From Candidatus Obscuribacterales bacterium (lineage in GTDB: Bacteria; Cyanobacteriota; Vampirovibrionia; Obscuribacterales; Obscuribacteraceae): DNA of 64,000 nucleotides. Below are positions 24,225 to 33,731 of the stretch, one piece after another. The notes beneath the pieces were generated by a model that saw nothing but the letters and a program-made list of their open reading frames with translations, did no database searches and was not told the DNA's origin. Where the stretch lies: the NCBI GenBank assembly GCA_019747875.1, contig JAIEQI010000116.1, positions 17,080-81,079 on the forward strand, in the 5' to 3' direction. Numbering within the stretch: position 1 is the stretch's first letter; every line of letters begins with the position of its first letter. The position numbers and the translations under genes were made by a program.

Positions 24225-26552
24225 ATGTTCATTGACAATAACCGAGTCACACGTTCTGATGTTAATCAGAAGATACTAGCGGCTTGTGCTTATCACAAAC
24301 AATCCGCTGACGATGATGATTGGATAACTGATCTTAAGAAGAACTGTTTGGCACAGAAACAGCAACAAACGACGGCGCTGTTGAACAGTGATGCGCACAG
24401 GCTTCAACAAAGTATAGAGAGCACCATTGATACGATCATGGATGCGCTTGGATCTTACACTGTTCTTTTTAATCAAGATACTGATTTTGAACTCTATCTT
24501 TCAGTTACGGCACCATCACTTATTTCTGATGGCACCGATGAAAGAGGAAAAACGCGAGTCTCATATGCGGGGCGAATCTCGTCGCGAAGCTGGAGCATCG
24601 TGGTGGCGAGCAAAGATGACAGCATCGAATTCTTGCTTGTTCCATCAGCCCAACTTTTGAATCTCTCGCGAATGGAAAGCGTGGGAGAGCCGATATGTGT
24701 GCTGAAAGCAGTAATGAAAGAGCGTTCTGTTTACTGGCGCTTCAGAGATGAAGTTCTGCACAGTGCCGAACTAGGGAAAATCTATCAAGAAGCTTTCAAG
24801 ATCTTGATCGAAACGATCTATAGAGATATGGATGACATCATTGAGAAGCGCAAGCTGGAAAGACGTCAATCAACAGAGCGCAGACAAGGTGATCGCCGAC
24901 AGAACCCTCAACTCTGGCAAGGATTAACTTCGCCAGTAATAGATCGCAGAAAGAACAATCGCAGAAGCGAATCAAACGATCGTCGCAACAGAGTCGAAAA
25001 GAGCAATAGGGCTGATGCCGAAGCTCACAGAATAATTCCGCCAGACGTCAATCAAATCATTATTCAAGCAGAACAAAACAATGCTCACGAGATAGCGTTG
25101 GAAGAACGAAGCGCGGAGCTACGCGAGTGGATAACTAACGAGCTGAGAGAGACGCAATCACTTCCATCTGACCCCGGATTAAGTGAGAGTGAGTCGCTGC
25201 TACCGCACGGCGACGCTCCTGCAGAGACACTTACACTTTCTGAATCTGAAGAAGACGGATGGGTAAGCTATCAGTCCGAAATCGAGAGCACAACGTTCAC
25301 AGAGCAATGGCAAGAATACTCAGGGAATGGTTGGACGACCTCAACTGAAGATGATGATCATGAGCAAATGGAGCTAACGGCTTTCGACAAAGCATTGCTG
25401 AAACTTTTGCAAGAGAACTCTTCTGAATTTTCCAGTGATGAGAAAACTTCCACTCTTGATCAGATGCCAGCTCTGGAAATCGATTCACCAAAACCTGTAG
25501 ACATGGTATTTGAGAGTCTATTGGCAGAGCAGGATAGATCCGAATCGAATGCCGAATACGAGGCATTCCTCGAGCAAGATCTGGATAAATGGGTACGAGA
25601 AATTCTTGCAATTGATCAAGAGCCTGAAACTACTTCCATCACAGTTCCGACCGCTGCTAACGCGGACGAAGAGGAAGAGGCTGCCAAAGAAATCGACGAA
25701 GACGAAGATACCGAAGACCTCGAAAAAAACGAGGATGAGGAAGAAGACGAGTTTGAATTCAACGAAGATGAAGAAGGGGAAGAAGAGGAAGAAGAAACTT
25801 TTGCGAAAATAGATGATGAACTAGAAGCGACTGCAACAAGGGTAATGCATGAACTTCGACAAGCATCCGCCAGTGCTGAATCTGATAGCAAAGTCTTCAT
25901 TATAAATGAAGACGAACAACTTGCGCCTGGTTCCGCTGAGCACGACATTCTGCAATTTTTAAGCCGGCTTGCGTTTACGTTCGACTCACCAGCAGATGTT
26001 TCCTTGAAGCATTTGCATTCTGTAAGCGGAGGAAAACCCATGGGTAGAGAGCTGACGTCATTAATTTCACAGAGTCTGCGTGATTTGATTGAAGAAGAAG
26101 AAACGGCACTTGGTATTGTTATCAGAAATGGATCTGAAGCATTTACTCAAAAAAGTTTTGAACAAGTTGAAATCTGCTTGAAAGAAGCCATTCTTCGCCG
26201 CCGTGCAGTGGACATGATCACGGGATTGAAAACACAATGGGCCGAATTCGTCGAACTTGAGAATTTCGTTTCAGAATGCCAAACAATTGTTTCCCAATCA
26301 GATATCGACACGGCAATTTCATACTGCACGCCGGAGCGCCGATTGCGACTAGCTATCGAGATGCTCATGAAATTCATGATGCAACTAGGTGCTCAATCAT
26401 TTCAGCAGATGAACTTTGAACAAGTCCACAAGATTTGCAAACATTCCGCAAATCTTCAACGTTTCCAAAAGAGAGTCGAAGAAATTTACGGTGATGGGCA
26501 AGGAATTAGGCAAAGCACACGAATCAAAGAAACGGATCTTGTAGCTGCATAA
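24225..26552 (+). CDS. Large protein with DRR-rich and acidic segments, paralogue 1
   Basis: The product has 775 residues from the ATG at 24225, supported by GGAGGT and by alignment to the paralogue (MFIDNNRVTRSDVNQKILAAC versus MFIENKRITRTDVNQRILASC). The order is an N-terminal conserved region, a globular part to about 200, a basic stretch with repeated ERRQ/DRRQ/DRRK (about 205-265), a long acidic segment with runs of E and D (about 485-530), and a helical C-terminal domain of about 150 residues shared with the next gene. It has no signal peptide or catalytic motif. The function is unknown. The charge pattern suggests scaffold or nucleic-acid contacts. Confidence 0.7.
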   Translation: MFIDNNRVTRSDVNQKILAACAYHKQSADDDDWITDLKKNCLAQKQQQTTALLNSDAHRLQQSIESTIDTIMDALGSYTVLFNQDTDFELYLSVTAPSLISDGTDERGKTRVSYAGRISSRSWSIVVASKDDSIEFLLVPSAQLLNLSRMESVGEPICVLKAVMKERSVYWRFRDEVLHSAELGKIYQEAFKILIETIYRDMDDIIEKRKLERRQSTERRQGDRRQNPQLWQGLTSPVIDRRKNNRRSESNDRRNRVEKSNRADAEAHRIIPPDVNQIIIQAEQNNAHEIALEERSAELREWITNELRETQSLPSDPGLSESESLLPHGDAPAETLTLSESEEDGWVSYQSEIESTTFTEQWQEYSGNGWTTSTEDDDHEQMELTAFDKALLKLLQENSSEFSSDEKTSTLDQMPALEIDSPKPVDMVFESLLAEQDRSESNAEYEAFLEQDLDKWVREILAIDQEPETTSITVPTAANADEEEEAAKEIDEDEDTEDLEKNEDEEEDEFEFNEDEEGEEEEEETFAKIDDELEATATRVMHELRQASASAESDSKVFIINEDEQLAPGSAEHDILQFLSRLAFTFDSPADVSLKHLHSVSGGKPMGRELTSLISQSLRDLIEEEETALGIVIRNGSEAFTQKSFEQVEICLKEAILRRRAVDMITGLKTQWAEFVELENFVSECQTIVSQSDIDTAISYCTPERRLRLAIEMLMKFMMQLGAQSFQQMNFEQVHKICKHSANLQRFQKRVEEIYGDGQGIRQSTRIKETDLVAA

Positions 26553-26567
26553 AACGTACGACTTCAA

Positions 26568-26609
26568 CTCTCGGACGGGCGAGCTGAGGACTCGCCCGAG
26601 CATCGAGAG
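26568..26609 (+). terminator. Hairpin between the two paralogues
   Basis: CTCTCG at 26568 and CGAGAG at 26604 enclose GGGCGAG/CTCGCCC. There is no T-run, so it may attenuate or stabilise the transcript rather than end it. Confidence 0.45.
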
Positions 26610-26632
26610 CTAGAAGCCTGGAGGTTTTGGGG

Positions 26633-28021
26633 ATGTTTATCGAGAACAAGAGAATAACAAGAACTGATGTAAATCAGCGAATACTTGCCTCTTGTACGTT
26701 CCAAGAGAAGAGCAAAATGCAAGGCTGGATTCAGCAGTTAAAAACGTCTTGCATTGAAAAAAGACAGAACAGAGAATTTTGCGAATATCGGGATGAAGAA
26801 CATCAGAGCGGAGATGGAGAAGGCAGAGCTCAAACCGCTAACAATTGGAACGGCACGGAACGCAGGCAACAGAATGATAGGCGTCAGAGCAACAATGATC
26901 GCCGACAACAAAATGGCGACCGACGCCAAACAGATAGAGCTCAGGATCTGAATCAGACTTCCAGTGAGGTTGAGCCCAACCTCATCATCGAGATTACTGC
27001 TAGAAGAAACAAGCACGCTGATGTTTTTGTCCAAGATAGCTTAAATGGAAATATTCGCGCGCCGAAACCGACAGCTGTTTCGGTCAAAGGGCGTGCGCCA
27101 ATGAGCGAGAAGAAGGAAACTCTTGCTCAAGAAAAAAGTGTAATTGAAGGAGTTTTCACCGCTCCGAATGTTGCAAGAGATCGAGATGTCGATCTGCCTC
27201 AACCCCCACTCACACCCGAGGAAAAAATCCTGAACGCTAAAGATGAAGATACGATAGGGCTGACAACACAGCCCGCCTCCTGCTTAGAAAGCGACGCCCA
27301 GAGCCAAGCATTACTTGATTTGCTGAGCGTGTTCGGAAGCAAAATACAAGCAGAGAGCAAACTCCACGCCGACATGGATCTTCAAAGGACTGTTGAAGAA
27401 CTATTCAGCGACTTCCCAACCACTGCTCAGATTCAAATCGAGAGTGGTGATTCTCCGCGCAATTTCGATGACCCCAACCCCCACGAAGCTCAAGGAGATG
27501 AACCAATGAGTTTAGAACTTACTACAGTTATCATGGAGAGCCTCAACGATCTAATAGAAGAAGAAGACCTTGCTTTGAACAATGCGATCGAGCAAGGCAC
27601 CGCTGCCTTCGAAGAGCGAGCATTCGAGAAAGTCGAAGTTCACTTGAAGGAAGCAACTTTACGAAAACGGGCTCTGGATATTTTTACTATGCTACGCGGT
27701 CAGTGGAAAGAATTTTCAGAGCTGGGATCCTGCATCCAAGAATGGCTTGATGAGAATGATGACCCCATGCATGCTGACTTGACGGTGGCATACTGCTCAC
27801 CAGATCGCAGGCTCAAGATTACCACCGATATGCTTATGCAAGTTATGCAGAAGGCCGGTGCTCGTTCCTTCGAATCAATGCAATTTGAGCGGGCGCACGA
27901 GATCTCCAGGCACGCGCTCAAATTGCAAAAGTTCCAGCAGCGTGTTGACGAGGTCTGCGGAGAAAATGGCATCAAGCAAACTGCTGCCAGAATGCTGGAG
28001 TTAGTGAATTCAGCAGCATAA
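26633..28021 (+). CDS. DRR-rich protein, paralogue 2
   Basis: The product has 462 residues from the ATG at 26633 (GGAGG eight bases upstream). It is a shorter copy of the gene before it. It shares the N-terminal MFIENKRITRTDVNQ region, a compact basic segment with ERRQ, DRRQ and DRRQT (about 75-105) and the C-terminal domain (SLNDLIEEEDLAL ... FEKVEVHLKEATLRKRALD ... YCSPDRRLKI). The globular N-terminal piece and the acidic run of paralogue 1 are absent. The tandem arrangement implies duplication followed by divergence. The function is unknown. Confidence 0.7.
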   Translation: MFIENKRITRTDVNQRILASCTFQEKSKMQGWIQQLKTSCIEKRQNREFCEYRDEEHQSGDGEGRAQTANNWNGTERRQQNDRRQSNNDRRQQNGDRRQTDRAQDLNQTSSEVEPNLIIEITARRNKHADVFVQDSLNGNIRAPKPTAVSVKGRAPMSEKKETLAQEKSVIEGVFTAPNVARDRDVDLPQPPLTPEEKILNAKDEDTIGLTTQPASCLESDAQSQALLDLLSVFGSKIQAESKLHADMDLQRTVEELFSDFPTTAQIQIESGDSPRNFDDPNPHEAQGDEPMSLELTTVIMESLNDLIEEEDLALNNAIEQGTAAFEERAFEKVEVHLKEATLRKRALDIFTMLRGQWKEFSELGSCIQEWLDENDDPMHADLTVAYCSPDRRLKITTDMLMQVMQKAGARSFESMQFERAHEISRHALKLQKFQQRVDEVCGENGIKQTAARMLELVNSAA

Positions 28022-28044
28022 CGAAGACCGGGACCGAACGCTTC

Positions 28045-28079
28045 GAAGCCGGCAAGAGTCCGGCGCTCCCGGGATCGAA
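28045..28079 (+). repeat. Intergenic GCCGGC repeat, copy 1
   Basis: It begins GAAGCCGGCAAG, includes CGCTCCCGGGATCGAA, and contains a GCCGG/CCGGC hairpin. It starts 23 bp after a stop codon. Near-identical copies lie at 33144 and 63852. Confidence 0.8.
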
Positions 28080-28104
28080 ACGACTGCAAACTTGACTCAA
28101 ACGA

Positions 28105-28130
28105 AAGGGCGACGCCTGCGCGTCGCCCTT
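28105..28130. terminator. Bidirectional terminator between paralogue 2 and ftsH
   Basis: AAGGGCGACGC and GCGTCGCCCTT form an 11-pair stem with a CTGC loop. It lies between the convergent stops at 28021 and 28156. It is T-rich on the plus side (TTCCTTATT). Confidence 0.7.
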
Positions 28131-28155
28131 CCTTATTGCTTCTTATCCCACGCTG

Positions 28156-30144
28156 TTATGCGAATTTAGGTCGGAATTCGGACGGTGGTGGTTCCTGGCG
28201 CCCTTCAGGCGAACCCAGTTCGATTGAACCACCCGGTTCATCAATGATGGCAGCAGGAGTTCCTGGTGGTGTCTCATCAGAAGACGGCGGTGGCTCGGAA
28301 CCACCTTCATCTACACGTTTGACGATAGCACCGAACTCGGCAGCATCCAGCGTCTCTTTCTCAAGCAACACTTTCACAAGAGCATCCATATGTTTGCGCT
28401 TAGACGAAAGAATTGATTTCACGCGTTCGTATTGCTCAGTGATTATGCGAGTGACTTCCTCGTCGATGATTTGCGCGATGCTTTCGCTGTAGTCGCGCTC
28501 ATGACCGAAGTCCTTGCCGAGAAATACGTGTTGATTGCTCTTACCGAAAGTCATCGGACCAAGACGCTCACTCATACCGAACTCAGTGACCATCTTTCTG
28601 GCAAAGCGCGTCGATTTGTTGAGGTCATCCTGCGCACCAGTTGTAATTTTGTCTGGTCCGTAGATGATTTCCTCTGCCAAGCGACCACCGAGACAGAATG
28701 CAATTCTGTCGATCAATTGTGCTTTGGTCAAACTCAACAGATCTTCCTCAGGAAGCGACATCGTCAAGCCGAGTGCAAATCCACGCGGAATGATAGTGAC
28801 TTTGTGCAATGGATCAGTATTTTCCAGAAGATGGCAAATCAACGCGTGTCCAACTTCGTGATACGCAGTCATTTCCTTCTCTTTAGGAGGCATGATGCGG
28901 CTGCGTTTTTCGGGACCAGCAATAACCTTATCGATTGCCATTTCCAGTTCAACCATGTCAATTTCACGCTTGTCGGCACGTGCAGCTATCAAAGCAGCCT
29001 CGTTCAACAAGTTCGACAAATCTGCACCTGTAAACCCTGGTGTACGGCGAGCCAACGTTTTAATATCAACAGTTTTGGCAAGCGGTTTGCCACGACCGTG
29101 AACCTTGAGAATTTGTTCCCGGCCCAGCACATCTGGCGGATCGAGCACAACCTGCCGGTCAAAACGGCCTGGTCTCAGCAATGCAGAGTCCAGAATGTCA
29201 GGCCGGTTAGTGGCTGCTACGACGATGATGCCCGTGGTTCCTTCGAATCCGTCCATCTCAACCAGCAATTGGTTCAATGTCTGTTCGCGTTCGTCGTGAC
29301 CGCCGCCCAAGCCAGCGCCGCGCTGACGTCCTACGGCGTCGATTTCATCGACGAATACAATACAAGGGGCGTGTTTCTTAGCCTGGTCAAAGAGGTCTCT
29401 GACGCGCGAGGCGCCCACACCGACGAACATTTCAACGAAGTCAGAGCCTGAGATGCTGAAGAACGGCACACCAGCCTCACCTGCCACAGCCTTGGCCATC
29501 AAGGTCTTACCTGTACCTGGGGCGCCTACCAGCAGGACACCTCGAGGAATCCGCGCACCCAGAGCCTGGAATTTCTCAGGGTTCTTCAAGAAATCAACGA
29601 TTTCCTGCAGCTCTTGCTTGGCTTCGTCAATTCCAGCTACATCCTGGAACGTGACCTTCACTTTATTGTCAAGCATAAGCTTGGCGCGGCTTCGTCCGAA
29701 ACTCAGAGCCTGATTTCCGCCAGACTGAGCACTGCGGAACATAAACAAGAAGCCCACCAGCAAGAGAATCGGCAGGAAGAACGAACTCAACATGCTGAAC
29801 CAAAAACTGCTTTTGTCCGGCTCTTTAACATCAACCGGAGTCCCGGCGTCATTCGCCATCTTGATCAGGTCGTCAAGCGCGACTGTCGGAACGACCACAG
29901 GCACTTCTTTGCCCTTGGTGTCGTTAGCACCGGCTGGAGGAAGAAGCACATGGATAGTTGGATCCTGGTTAACAATCGTTATTTTGGCGATTTTTTCTTT
30001 AGCCTGACCGTCACGATAAATCTTGACCAAATCAGAATATGCAAACTGCCTATTGTCCTTGGTCACGCTGTTTAGCGAGAACACAAAGACCAATAGAACG
30101 AGCAGCAAGAAGAAAACGGCGCCTGTTGTTCCGTACTTCCGCAT
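28156..30144 (-). CDS. ftsH: ATP-dependent membrane zinc metalloprotease FtsH
   Basis: The product has 662 residues. Two membrane helices (about 8-28 and 115-135) flank a periplasmic domain. An AAA+ module has Walker A GAPGTGKT, Walker B IVFVDEIDA, SRH motif and pore loop FVEMFVG. An M41 protease domain has the zinc motif HEVGH and the later Asp ligand region. It degrades misfolded or short-lived membrane and cytosolic proteins. GGGGTG precedes the ATG. The C-terminal 40 residues are Pro/Glu-rich and less conserved. It is followed upstream by tilS on the same strand with 221 bp between, a common neighbourhood in many bacteria. Confidence 0.97.
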   Translation of the reverse strand: MRKYGTTGAVFFLLLVLLVFVFSLNSVTKDNRQFAYSDLVKIYRDGQAKEKIAKITIVNQDPTIHVLLPPAGANDTKGKEVPVVVPTVALDDLIKMANDAGTPVDVKEPDKSSFWFSMLSSFFLPILLLVGFLFMFRSAQSGGNQALSFGRSRAKLMLDNKVKVTFQDVAGIDEAKQELQEIVDFLKNPEKFQALGARIPRGVLLVGAPGTGKTLMAKAVAGEAGVPFFSISGSDFVEMFVGVGASRVRDLFDQAKKHAPCIVFVDEIDAVGRQRGAGLGGGHDEREQTLNQLLVEMDGFEGTTGIIVVAATNRPDILDSALLRPGRFDRQVVLDPPDVLGREQILKVHGRGKPLAKTVDIKTLARRTPGFTGADLSNLLNEAALIAARADKREIDMVELEMAIDKVIAGPEKRSRIMPPKEKEMTAYHEVGHALICHLLENTDPLHKVTIIPRGFALGLTMSLPEEDLLSLTKAQLIDRIAFCLGGRLAEEIIYGPDKITTGAQDDLNKSTRFARKMVTEFGMSERLGPMTFGKSNQHVFLGKDFGHERDYSESIAQIIDEEVTRIITEQYERVKSILSSKRKHMDALVKVLLEKETLDAAEFGAIVKRVDEGGSEPPPSSDETPPGTPAAIIDEPGGSIELGSPEGRQEPPPSEFRPKFA

Positions 30145-30365
30145 TTATTCACCCCACGCCTTTAAGATACATTTGGTAATACAAAATTATAGCATTGGAT
30201 ACAGGTCAGCTTCCGCTGTAGCAAGCGTTTTCGGTGCCTGGCCAATATGCGCGGATTTTTCAGCACCCTGCCCGAAATAGCCGCTTTTAATGGTTTATAA
30301 CATCAGAATCGCAGAAATCGCCCTAGAACATAGTCGAAAGCGCCCATCCACAAAATAGGCATTTT

Positions 30366-31913
30366 CTAGCAAAAAGTGACCCGATCGGGCGCAATTTTGC
30401 TGATCGTTATTTTGTGCGTGGCCCGCTCCCTGACTGCGATTCGTTGACTGATTCCGCATCCAGGCACCCACAAAACTTCCGACTCATTCGATAGAACTAG
30501 AGTCTTTCCGCTAAAACTTAATGTTTCTGTCGACTTATGTGTATGTAGATACTTCTTCAGACGCACCGAATTGCACATGCCCAAAGGTTGGATGTGGTCG
30601 CCAGGTTTACGTTGGCGGAACTGTAGCAGCTCGAGATCGCCTATCTGACTGAGATCCACCACGATTTGCAGCTCTCGGGCTGAGGGAAATGATATAGCGG
30701 CGAGAGGCTCGTCAAGCTTTTCGATACGCATCGAAAGACCAAGGCGAAGGAGAAGGTTTGTGCCCTCCTTCAAATTGCTTCCAAGAACCCGAGCTGAACT
30801 AGGTTCGATCCCCTCGATCTCATCGGGACCACCGTCATTTTCATCCGCCCCCTCTTCATCGGCAAATTTTTGGCGGCGTCGCCAGATAACTTCTCCGCGA
30901 AAGATTCTGACTTCCCAGGAATCATTCAAACTGAGCGCACCAGATCCATCGGCATCGATTAAATCTAGCAGCGACTCGATTCTCTGATAGTCATGCTCAA
31001 TTTTGAGATCGCGCAAAGTTTGGTAGAGAACACGTCGGCGCAATGAAAGAGGGAGTTCGTTGAATTGATCAAGATTCCAGCAATATGCATCAGTCTGCAG
31101 ATGACGAGTGAGGCGCTCATCAGGATCACGAAGTTCACAAACTGCATCCTCGCTCAAGCAGCGCAAAAGATCTTCGTCACCCTCCAGTAGCTTTCTGAAA
31201 TTTTCGATGCGTTCGACGAATCCAGCGAAGCGGTCTTCAATCAATGGCATTACTTTATTGCGAATGTAATTTCTCGAGTACGAAGTATCATCATTGCTGC
31301 TGTCTCGGCGCGCTTCAAGTCCCAGGCGCTGCAGATAATTCACACAATCACGACGACGCATGGACAACAATGGACGGACAATCAGAACTCCTTCCGGTGT
31401 TTTCCTGACATGTTTAATACCCAACAGACCTGACGGTCCAGTCCCTCTAAAGAGCCTGAAAAGCATGGTCTCGACCTGATCGTCCATAGTATGTCCGGTT
31501 AGGCACAAAGTGCTTCCTATTTCATTTGCAACCTTGGAAATGCCTTCATAGCGACGATTTCTCAAGTCATTTTCGGAAATAGTTGCAGGGTCACCATCGA
31601 ATTCAAAGCTTTCGACATGGAAAGGGATCTTCCACTCTTGGCACAAATTGCGGCAAAATTCTTCATCCGCATCCGACTCGGCACCGCGCAATTTGTGATT
31701 AACATGACATGCCTGTAAATCAATTTCCAGTTCGCTAGCTAAACAAGAAGCAAACGCAAGCAATGCGGTACTGTCAGGTCCGCCTGAAAATGCCACCAAC
31801 AGCTTTGCCCCCGGACCCAAGACCTGTCCGCTTTCCGAGACTGCAAGATGCAGTGATTCCTCTGCTTGGATTTTAAAGTGGTCATCTGCCAGACTGCATG
31901 GATTCGAGCGCAT
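30366..31913 (-). CDS. tilS: tRNA(Ile)-lysidine synthase TilS
   Basis: The product has 515 residues. LLVAFSGGPDSTALL is the PP-loop motif of N-type ATP pyrophosphatases. CHVNHKLRGAESDADEEFC, TGHTMDDQVETMLFRLFRGTG and the C-terminal RQRKPGDHIQPLG stretch are diagnostic of TilS. It modifies C34 of the CAU-anticodon tRNA-Ile to lysidine, so that AUA is read as Ile. It is essential in most bacteria. It is longer than the usual 430-470 residues, owing to an acidic insert (DEEGADENDGGPDEIEG). It lies upstream of ftsH on the same strand. Confidence 0.95.
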   Translation of the reverse strand: MRSNPCSLADDHFKIQAEESLHLAVSESGQVLGPGAKLLVAFSGGPDSTALLAFASCLASELEIDLQACHVNHKLRGAESDADEEFCRNLCQEWKIPFHVESFEFDGDPATISENDLRNRRYEGISKVANEIGSTLCLTGHTMDDQVETMLFRLFRGTGPSGLLGIKHVRKTPEGVLIVRPLLSMRRRDCVNYLQRLGLEARRDSSNDDTSYSRNYIRNKVMPLIEDRFAGFVERIENFRKLLEGDEDLLRCLSEDAVCELRDPDERLTRHLQTDAYCWNLDQFNELPLSLRRRVLYQTLRDLKIEHDYQRIESLLDLIDADGSGALSLNDSWEVRIFRGEVIWRRRQKFADEEGADENDGGPDEIEGIEPSSARVLGSNLKEGTNLLLRLGLSMRIEKLDEPLAAISFPSARELQIVVDLSQIGDLELLQFRQRKPGDHIQPLGMCNSVRLKKYLHTHKSTETLSFSGKTLVLSNESEVLWVPGCGISQRIAVRERATHKITISKIAPDRVTFC

Positions 31914-31983
31914 CTAATAAACCTGACGGGTGCAGCTAGAACTATCCTAGCAGGTCCAAAAGCGCCTGACCATCGGTCACTCG

Positions 31984-32000
31984 GTTCACGTTCAGTTCAC
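31984..32000 (+). promoter_or_regulatory. Regulator box 4, upstream of the TonB-C-like gene
   Basis: It reads GTTCAC-GTTCA-GTTCAC on the plus strand, 16 of 17 bases equal to box 3 upstream of the FAD oxidoreductase. It has the same orientation relative to the gene at 32096 as boxes 1-3 have to theirs. No clear -10 sits 10 bases on. The tilS gene lies on the other side in the opposite orientation. Confidence 0.55.
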
Positions 32001-32095
32001 ATATCGGAGACAAGACGCTTACCCAACGAGACATTTTTGGGATACACTAAATTTGGGCTGCAAAAAGGAACAGCGCAAATAGGATTCGACATCGA

Positions 32096-33124
32096 ATGGT
32101 CTTATTAACTTTGAAGGTTCACAATTTATCTGTTTGCACCTTTGCGTTTCTTATAGTGCTTTCGCTTTCCGCTTCAGCAGTAATTCGGCCTGCATTAGCG
32201 TCGGATTGGGAGGAGGATGGAAAGCCCACAACACCTGTTCCTGTGCAACAGAAAACCGAACCCCGCCGTATTAAGAGAACGCCGGCTCCTGAGCAGGAAA
32301 CCGGTGCGATTGAACCGTTCTCGGGGATAGGCACGAATGATAGCTATGGATCACAAGAGTCAAATGATCGATTCGGATCAAAGGGTTCAAATGATGCATA
32401 TGGATCTAAAAACGCGAATGACAATTTTGGATCAAAAAATTTGAGCAGCGGTTCTGGCGCCCCATTGCAAGGAAAGATCGAAAAAACAGGAAGCAAGATC
32501 GGGCAAGAATTAAAGCCAATGGATGCGCAGGCTGGATCTACAGATCCTTTGTCTGGCAGGGCAATCGATAATGAATTGCGGGGAATGGTAAATGATGGAT
32601 CGCTGAAAGGACTTTCGCCAACGATGGGAGATCTTGGCGCGCCGCTGAAAGGGAGAGCAGCTCTTGAAGGTGGCAAAGGCAGCACAATGGATCCGGATGA
32701 AGAAGATCAGGAATTGATGGTCGAATGGGATCGCTGGCATAACAGATTCTTGCGTGCAGTTCAGCTTGGTGTGCAGGAGTTACTAAACAATCCCGATCCG
32801 GAAGACTACGAACGTCCGCGTGTTGATCCGAGAACCGGCAACTTCACTTCTCGCTATCCATTGGGAACAGGAGCGGCTTTTTCATGTCAGGTAACAGCCG
32901 AAGGTCAGATCAAAAACTTAGAGATCATAGAAACGTCTGGCTTTCCGAAATACGATAAAGCCGTCGTACGAGCCGTACAACAGCTAGCCGGAACGCGTAT
33001 TCTGGTGTTTCCCAAAGGCTCACATCGCAGAACAGTAATTCAACCTGGACGAATAAAAACTGCCACCACCAACGATTTCAAATATCATCACTTCGGCGAC
33101 GTCGAACGGATTCGCGGACGCTAA
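32096..33124 (+). CDS. Exported protein with 9-residue repeats and TonB-C-like domain
   Basis: The product has 342 residues. A signal peptide (about 1-36, ending ALAS) is followed by a Pro-rich linker and four tandem nonapeptides of the type S-N-D-x-Y/F-G-S-K/Q-x (near 82-117). A Gly-rich low-complexity region follows. The C-terminus of about 100 residues resembles TonB C-terminal domains (TAEGQIKNLEIIETSGFPKY, then DKAVVRAVQQL). It is probably periplasmic or outer-envelope associated. A GTTCAC box 96 bp upstream suggests control by the LOV-linked regulator. Confidence 0.7.
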   Translation: MVLLTLKVHNLSVCTFAFLIVLSLSASAVIRPALASDWEEDGKPTTPVPVQQKTEPRRIKRTPAPEQETGAIEPFSGIGTNDSYGSQESNDRFGSKGSNDAYGSKNANDNFGSKNLSSGSGAPLQGKIEKTGSKIGQELKPMDAQAGSTDPLSGRAIDNELRGMVNDGSLKGLSPTMGDLGAPLKGRAALEGGKGSTMDPDEEDQELMVEWDRWHNRFLRAVQLGVQELLNNPDPEDYERPRVDPRTGNFTSRYPLGTGAAFSCQVTAEGQIKNLEIIETSGFPKYDKAVVRAVQQLAGTRILVFPKGSHRRTVIQPGRIKTATTNDFKYHHFGDVERIRGR

Positions 33125-33143
33125 CAGAATCGCGCTGAAGATC

Positions 33144-33186
33144 GAAGCCGGCAAGATGCCGGCGCTCCCGGGATCGAACCGAACTC
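33144..33186 (+). repeat. Intergenic GCCGGC repeat, copy 2
   Basis: It has the same core as the copy at 28045, extended by CCGAACTC. It lies 20 bp after the stop of the TonB-C-like gene. A degenerate relative (GAAGCC ... GCGCTCCCAAGATC) lies at 35188-35219 after the radical SAM gene. Confidence 0.8.
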
Positions 33187-33272
33187 AAGAGAGCGAATCT
33201 GTCCCGTGCATGGGCACTGCATTCGATACCACGAGACGGCGTTTCTTAGCTATTAGATTGAATCCTAGGAAT

Positions 33273-33731
33273 CTACTGCTCGCTAGGTTCTTGCTGCGGC
33301 TCTTTCAGTCCCAGCGACTCTTTGGAGAATGGCTGAGCAGCGCCGTAGGTGACCGCACGTTCTGTTCCGCGAACAGCTCCCATAATCATGCCGCTCAAAA
33401 TACCAAAGGGCACCGCACCACATAATACAAATGCATTCTCTGTCAAACCGAATTCATTGCCGACATCGCCACGCAACGTACCAGCCATGCGTCGAGTTTC
33501 TTTGCGAATGTCTTTAGAAATTTTGACTGGAATGCCGATCGTAAGCCCGGCCAACACACCCGCTGCCGCCTTCGGGAAAGCAACAGCGCTCTTGTTTTGA
33601 TGCGCTTCAATCTCTGCGCGCTCAACAGGCTCGCTATCAGCAGCTCCCGCCGGGATAGGCAGAAAAGTCGTCGCCAGAAGAATGATGGAAGCGCAGCTTA
33701 CATCCATTCGCTTCCAATATTCTTTGCGCAT
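33273..33731 (-). CDS. Small exported or membrane protein, unknown
   Basis: The product has 152 residues from the ATG at 33731, chosen because CAGGAG lies five bases before it. It has an N-terminal signal (ASIILLATTFLPIPAGAA), a hydrophobic Gly/Ala-rich stretch (AAAGVLAGLTIGIP) and a second one (CGAVPFGILSGMIMGAVRG). It contains no domain I recognise. It is probably in the envelope and convergent with the TonB-C-like gene. Confidence 0.55.
   Translation of the reverse strand: MRKEYWKRMDVSCASIILLATTFLPIPAGAADSEPVERAEIEAHQNKSAVAFPKAAAGVLAGLTIGIPVKISKDIRKETRRMAGTLRGDVGNEFGLTENAFVLCGAVPFGILSGMIMGAVRGTERAVTYGAAQPFSKESLGLKEPQQEPSEQ

Noticed and set aside
28432..29451. A 339-residue plus-strand frame inside ftsH
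   Set aside because: It lies antisense to the strongly conserved FtsH AAA and protease domains and has no protein-like features.
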